A DNA stretch of 64,000 bases from contig OY747704.1 of assembly GCA_963556495.2 (NCBI GenBank), forward strand, positions 37,253,001-37,317,000, given 5' to 3'. The first letter of the stretch is position 1, and each line of letters opens with the position of its first letter. This DNA is from Valencia hispanica (taxonomy: Eukaryota; Chordata; Actinopteri; Cyprinodontiformes; Valenciidae). The notes below the pieces were generated by a model. That model worked only from the letters and a program-made list of their open reading frames with translations, had not been told where the DNA came from and made no database searches. This document shows positions 52,001-64,000 of this stretch, piece by piece. The translations under genes and the position numbers were made by a program.

Positions 52001-55000
52001 GCTGAACGTGCAGATGTGTCCCAAAGCCTCTGTGCTTTGTATGACCGTGGTCAAGCACCAACTGCACACAAGCTGTAGCGCCCCATTCAGTGTTTTGTTA
52101 AAATTTAAGCTGTGATCCAATCAGAAATTCTAATTTGACAGCTTGAGTCACATCTTTGAGTGTAGAGGCGGAGCGTAAGCACAGTGTGAGCCGTTCAGAC
52201 CAGGTCTACAGCAAATTACGAGTCTTTGACATCCAGCTACAGGCCACAATCACTCATGTAGTGAATATATGACTTGTGGTTAACCTGAACACCTCAACAA
52301 ACTTCTGTCCCTATGAATGAAGAAAGGCAACTTTTCTCCACAAGTCATCAGGCCAATCAAAGCCAAACGATTCACCAAATGCAGCAAAGGAGAATAAGTG
52401 AAATAAAAAGGCTAAAAAGTATATGATGTGTTAAATTTTAAGGCACAGCCCATGGGCCAAGGAACAGCTTTTAAAAAAAACAATTTGGCTTTCCCCTTTA
52501 CTCTCTTTCTCTCTCCTCTCTGAGCTAGTTCTCAGTTGAGCGACGAGTCAAATGTAGCATTTTTTGTTAGCTTTTTTTGTTTTACACTGAAGCTCATGTA
52601 TTAATAAACATTCTCTCAACAAGAGGTACATAATACAGCCACGCCATCACCAAAAGGGATGATAAGAATCAACCATTTACAGCAAACTGCATTATGATAG
52701 TAATAACATTAATAATTATATATTATATACAGCACAATAAATATATGTTTGTAAACAGCAATAAACCAGAAATTCTTATTACAGGTAAGGGCATTGGGTG
52801 AGGATAAAAAGAATAAAATAAAAATAAAATAAAATATTGGCACAAAATAAAAAGTTAAATAATTTTTTAAATGGCATATCAGTAAAACAAGACATCTTTG
52901 AAAAAGCAGTGTGCAGTATTTCAAGAGTTTTTTTGTGTTGTTTTTTTTTACCTTGTGTTTTTTCCAAAATATTTTCTGTACAAGGGGAAACAAAAAAAAG
53001 TGAATTTGGGTGTAATAATTGGCAAGCTTGTGTTATCTATGCTACAGTGAAATATTGACTGTACCACCATTTCAAAAACAAACTCAACAAATAGAAAAAT
53101 ATATATACCAATAAATAACAGCATTGGGTTAGGATGATAAAAAAAATGTATAAACATGAAAAGGAGGAGTCAATGATGTTTAAGCCTGCATTCAACAATG
53201 AGTCAATGTTTGAAGGTGTCAAAAATATTAGAGGTGGTTTGAAAATGTATTAGTGCATCTGAATACAAGTGCACCTCAGTAAATTTGAATGTCATTAAAA
53301 AGATGATCATATTCAATTCAAAAAAATAAACTAATGTATTACACACTAACAGAGATAATTAAAACATTTATTTTAGTTAATATTGCGTATTATGACTTAG
53401 TTAATTAATGTCCAAACTACCCGAAAAGGTTATCCCTATTACTAGCACACCTTTTTCTAGCACAGTTTATCTTTCCACTAAATTTTTCATCAACATGGTT
53501 AGATATGGCCCACTGTGATCAGCCAGCTTCTTTAGAAAAAACAATTTGTGGCTTACCATCCATCTTAGCGGACTGTGTCAGTGCATATCTACTTGCTGAC
53601 TGTAAGTCAGCAGCCTTCGCCATGATTGTGTGAAGCATAACATAGCATTTTTGGATTTATCAATCACGTTTTATTAATCCAATTTGATATGCTTATATTT
53701 TTCAAGGATTTCTTTATATAATCACCAAAATTATAAATTGTACATAAAATAGATAAATAAAAGATTACTCTGTGTTTCACGTTTTGAATTGAATTGCTGA
53801 ACTAAATGTGATACACTAATTTACTGAGATGCACCTGTATAAATAGAATAGTCTTTTCTGATATTTATGCTATGCAGCTGATTGTCTTGTTAAAAAAAAG
53901 ACAGTAAACTGGAGTTAATGTGAAGAATCTGATGGAAAATTAATCTTAAGAGGCTGAAGATAAGCAGCAGCTGCTGATGTATAAACCAAACCAATCAGCT
54001 AACAAAACAAAAACTAACTTCTCTTTACATTGTTATAAAATCACCCTAGTTATTTTCAACACCATTACTATTTCTAAACACTTGGAGCACTAGTCAAACC
54101 TCTAAAAAATGTGCTTTTTGTATTAACTACAAAGCATTGCATTGTCTCAGGATGTGTTCAAAAGAACTACAGGCAACAATAATAAAAACATTTAAGGGCT
54201 TACTCCAGGTTATAAACGATTCTTGAGAAGCAAAGCATAAGACCTCAGGTTTCTGCTTCCTTCTCAGAGAAATTTATCTCTAAAATAACAGCTTCTACAA
54301 ATAAAATACAGATTTTAAGACACAGAACTGAATACGAGTATAGTGCTATAGGAGTATAAATGCTGTTGGAGCTCTGAACAGCCTTCAAAACACTCAACAT
54401 CTGACACATTTCTCTGTCTTTGTTTCTACGAGGTTCCTAAAATTCTAATGGCAAAATCAAATCCTAGAACATATCTGAATCTTACATACAACACCAAAAA
54501 AACTAGTGGTTTAGGAGAGCGTAATGGTGGTTCAGATTTTAGCTTTTTGTCAGTCAGGTTATGGAGGAAGACTTCCACATCATAAATGTGGTTTACAAAG
54601 CTCCCAAATGTGCTGCAGCGACCCATCGGGTTTTGAGCAAAACATGCTTTCTAATTAATCATGGAAGGGAGAGAATATGACCTAACCCCCCAGGAAATAT
54701 ATAAAAATAAAAGAGAGACTCTCACCAATAACTGACTCTTTGGGGTTATTGGCACTTCATAAAACATAAAAGACACAGGCGAACTTTCAGATGAGGCTGA
54801 GACAAAAGCAAAAAGACAGAAACAGATGTGATGTATGAGCAGCGCTGAGCGGACTGGCCGCATCGTTAACTAAAGACTGTGAAGATAAGGTGAAGTAAAG
54901 ACACACCACTTCAGTACGAATGGGAATGAAAGGGAGTTCTTCCTGAGTGCAAAAAAACTTGAAGTAGTACCAATGGGCATGTCTATATAAAGCCGACGAG

Positions 55001-55144
55001 AGGAGTAACCCGAGGTGAGGAGCAGCGCACACTTTGGAAACACAGACGTATAAAAAACAGATTTCGCAAAACTCAAAAAATATTCTATAAATAATAATCT
55101 GTCATTACTAAGTGGAGCAGTTAATCTGAGGCTGTCCATAACTG
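52001..55144 (-). other. pde4d 3' UTR and flank
   Basis: No coding exons are recognised. The region directly after the pde4d stop is probably its 3' UTR; the polyadenylation site is not determined. A mariner-like element lies at 53276-53837. Confidence 0.45.
53276..53837 (-). mobile_element. Mariner-like element with TA borders
   Basis: Terminal inverted repeats CAAGTGCACCTCAGTAAATT and, from the other end, CAGGTGCATCTCAGTAAATT (18 of 20 match), each flanked by TA. The inside near 53440-53640 resembles the early transposase of a fish mariner family in the minus sense; the rest is deleted. 562 bases. A partial copy of the same family is at 62528. Confidence 0.75.
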
Positions 55145-62428
<7,284 letters not shown>

Positions 62429-64000
62429 CTGAAACAAGGACACAAACATGATGGCTTTGACAGTTTGTAATGCAGAAACAAAGCATCAAAAGTAATTGCT
62501 TTTCCAGCTGCTCAGATAATCCGACTACAGGTGCATCTCATAATAAATAAGAATATCAGCAAAAGTTTATTTATTTCAGTGGCTTTATTTAAAATGTTGC
62601 AGCCATATTAAATAGATTTGTGTACATTTTGATTATTGTGGCTTACATCTGATAGAAACCCTGAAATAATTTTCTAAGAAAGTCAGAATATTAACGTAAA
62701 ATCACTAAAAATTATTTTCATTGATTTTCATTTTCATTTTATTCTTTCATTTTAATTTTTTTCAGCGATTATTTTTTTTCTTCCTCTAAACTTTCCAGTA
62801 CGGTTTGATACAGAACTGTCTGAACAGCTAGTTTCTTTAGCACTTATTTTTTGTGGCGTAACCTCCTTGTTTTTGACCGTCTGCAGAGCAACCGTAAAGC
62901 CCAACATTACATTACAGAGGGAGTTAAAATCCCTTTCCATTGGTATTACCGTATGTAATTTTCTAATTTTCCATACACTACATACAATACACAAGAACAG
63001 AAAGAAAAACTAGAGAAATGTAATCCTTAAAAATTTAAAAATGTATTGAAATACACCTTTATTTAGAAAGAACTAATTGAGACTGAAAATAGGAGTTTAA
63101 CAGTGCAAAAGAGCATACTTGTTCTGCTTCAGTTGTTTGAGGCACAGAAACTAGGCTTAATACAAAAGTTTTATCAGAAATAAAAACATTGCAATTTCTT
63201 TTTGAAGAGTTGAATAGATCATTCAATTTCAGAGGGTCATGGAGGGCTAAAGCAACAGACGTAAATGAGTAGTAACCTAGATTCCCATTTTCTTTAAATT
63301 TTTCCACTGCCACACTGCCAAGCTCTTCATCTTGCTCCTCTGCGTTTGCGCTTTCCTCATTCACTTTTCACTCCCCAGGGCTATGCCTATCTATAGTGAC
63401 AAACCCAAATTTAGTCCTGGGTTTTGATTTGAAGACCCGAAAGACAACCTGATCTAGATGAGAATGTTTCAGCCAAGGGATTTTCTAACATAGCGTCAAA
63501 AACCTAAGGATAAAGGGATGCTCATGCAGATTACAAAAATCTATCACAGATGTTATTTTAAACAAAAACCTCTTCAATTCTTAATTGAAGCACAAAAACA
63601 TCCACATTATTTTATGAGTTAGAAAAACAGTTAATCATTTAAATCATGTCAGAAAAAATAGAGCTAGACCTTTTAGACTTTTGTGTCAAATACAGTGTAA
63701 AAAAAGAAAACCCTCATTATGTCAAAATATTTGTTATGACCTAACCATCAGGACTGCTGCCCTGAAAAACTTGAGATACAGCGTTTCATTTTTTTCTTCA
63801 TTAAACCTAGAAGAAGTAACCAGACACTTAGGGGATGTATGTGTTTTCTGAGCTGTACATCTACACTTTTCATACATCGTCAGTTGTTCTATTCAAAGAT
63901 AAGTCCCAATGGATAAGGGATCCAGAACAGACACACCTACGAAGCATTATTCTTTGGTCTACATGTTGGTGTTGCTCTAAATATAGCAGATCTTGTGTTC
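62429..64000 (-). other. pde4d intron, extends beyond the window
   Basis: No further pde4d exon is recognised upstream. A partial mariner-like end is at 62528-62696. An ORF at 63059-63364 (minus, 101 codons, acidic start MNEESANAEEQDEELG) lacks known motifs and is unassigned. Confidence 0.5.
62528..62696. mobile_element. Partial mariner-like element
   Basis: CAGGTGCATCTCATAATAAATAAGAATAT after TA resembles the end of the element at 53276-53837. The other end is missing. Confidence 0.55.

Noticed and set aside
52740..53160. Two similar GCATTGGGT-AGGAT segments about 330 bases apart
   Set aside because: Similarity is short and mostly A/T-rich; not enough to claim a duplication.
62752..62994. 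80-codon minus-strand ORF near the 101-codon one
   Set aside because: No motif, no splice signal joining them, and length expected by chance.

Overview
The window is vertebrate nuclear DNA, almost certainly from a teleost fish. The genes are multi-exon with GT/AG introns, and the gaps and introns are packed with fish-type transposons: Tc1/mariner, hAT, Harbinger, an L2/Rex1-type LINE, an L1/Tx1-type LINE and tRNA-derived SINEs. Four protein-coding genes can be read from splice-consistent exons. They are plk2 (minus, 14 exons, complete), atpsckmt (minus, 5 exons, complete), rab3c (plus, 4 coding exons, complete) and the 3' part of pde4d (minus, last 9 exons). The order plk2 - rab3c - pde4d matches the PLK2-RAB3C-PDE4D block of human 5q11. 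atpsckmt lies elsewhere in human (5p15).

Layout. 1-3054: 3' flank and UTR of plk2, with an AU-rich element near 2271-2290. 3055-7070: plk2, with a TATA-like box at 7128-7135. 7.4-8.6 kb: two decayed Tc1 copies, one carrying two perfect hairpins. 9100-12825: atpsckmt, whose introns hold a Tc1 remnant, a SINE with clear target-site duplication and another Tc1 remnant. 12.8-18.7 kb: no recognised coding gene; probable rab3c promoter and 5' exon around 15.9-16.6 kb. 18686-36986: rab3c, with introns full of repeats. These include a nearly intact 1.6-kb Tc1 element (25404-27014), a LINE inserted into a Tc1 copy and itself interrupted by a second copy of the same LINE (27.6-32.2 kb), and a last intron that is almost entirely one Tc1 remnant. 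37-39.6 kb: rab3c 3' UTR/flank. 39.8-48.7 kb: a transposon graveyard with two LINE types, a hAT MITE nested in another element nested in a LINE, and a BED-finger hAT transposase remnant. 48.7-52 kb: unidentified sequence. 52-62.4 kb: pde4d 3' flank and gene, with TTAA-flanked (Kolobok-like) and Harbinger elements in its longest visible intron.

The host genes are neighbours by ancestry and show no sign of being one pathway: a polo-like kinase, a mitochondrial lysine methyltransferase, a synaptic-vesicle GTPase and a cAMP phosphodiesterase. I found no convincing new biological system. The most notable points are the 18-residue glutamate run in the PDE4D tail, the transposon-built last intron of rab3c, the self-nested LINE, and the perfect hairpins inside a decayed transposon. 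All homology calls are from recognition of motifs and remembered family consensus; no database search was run.
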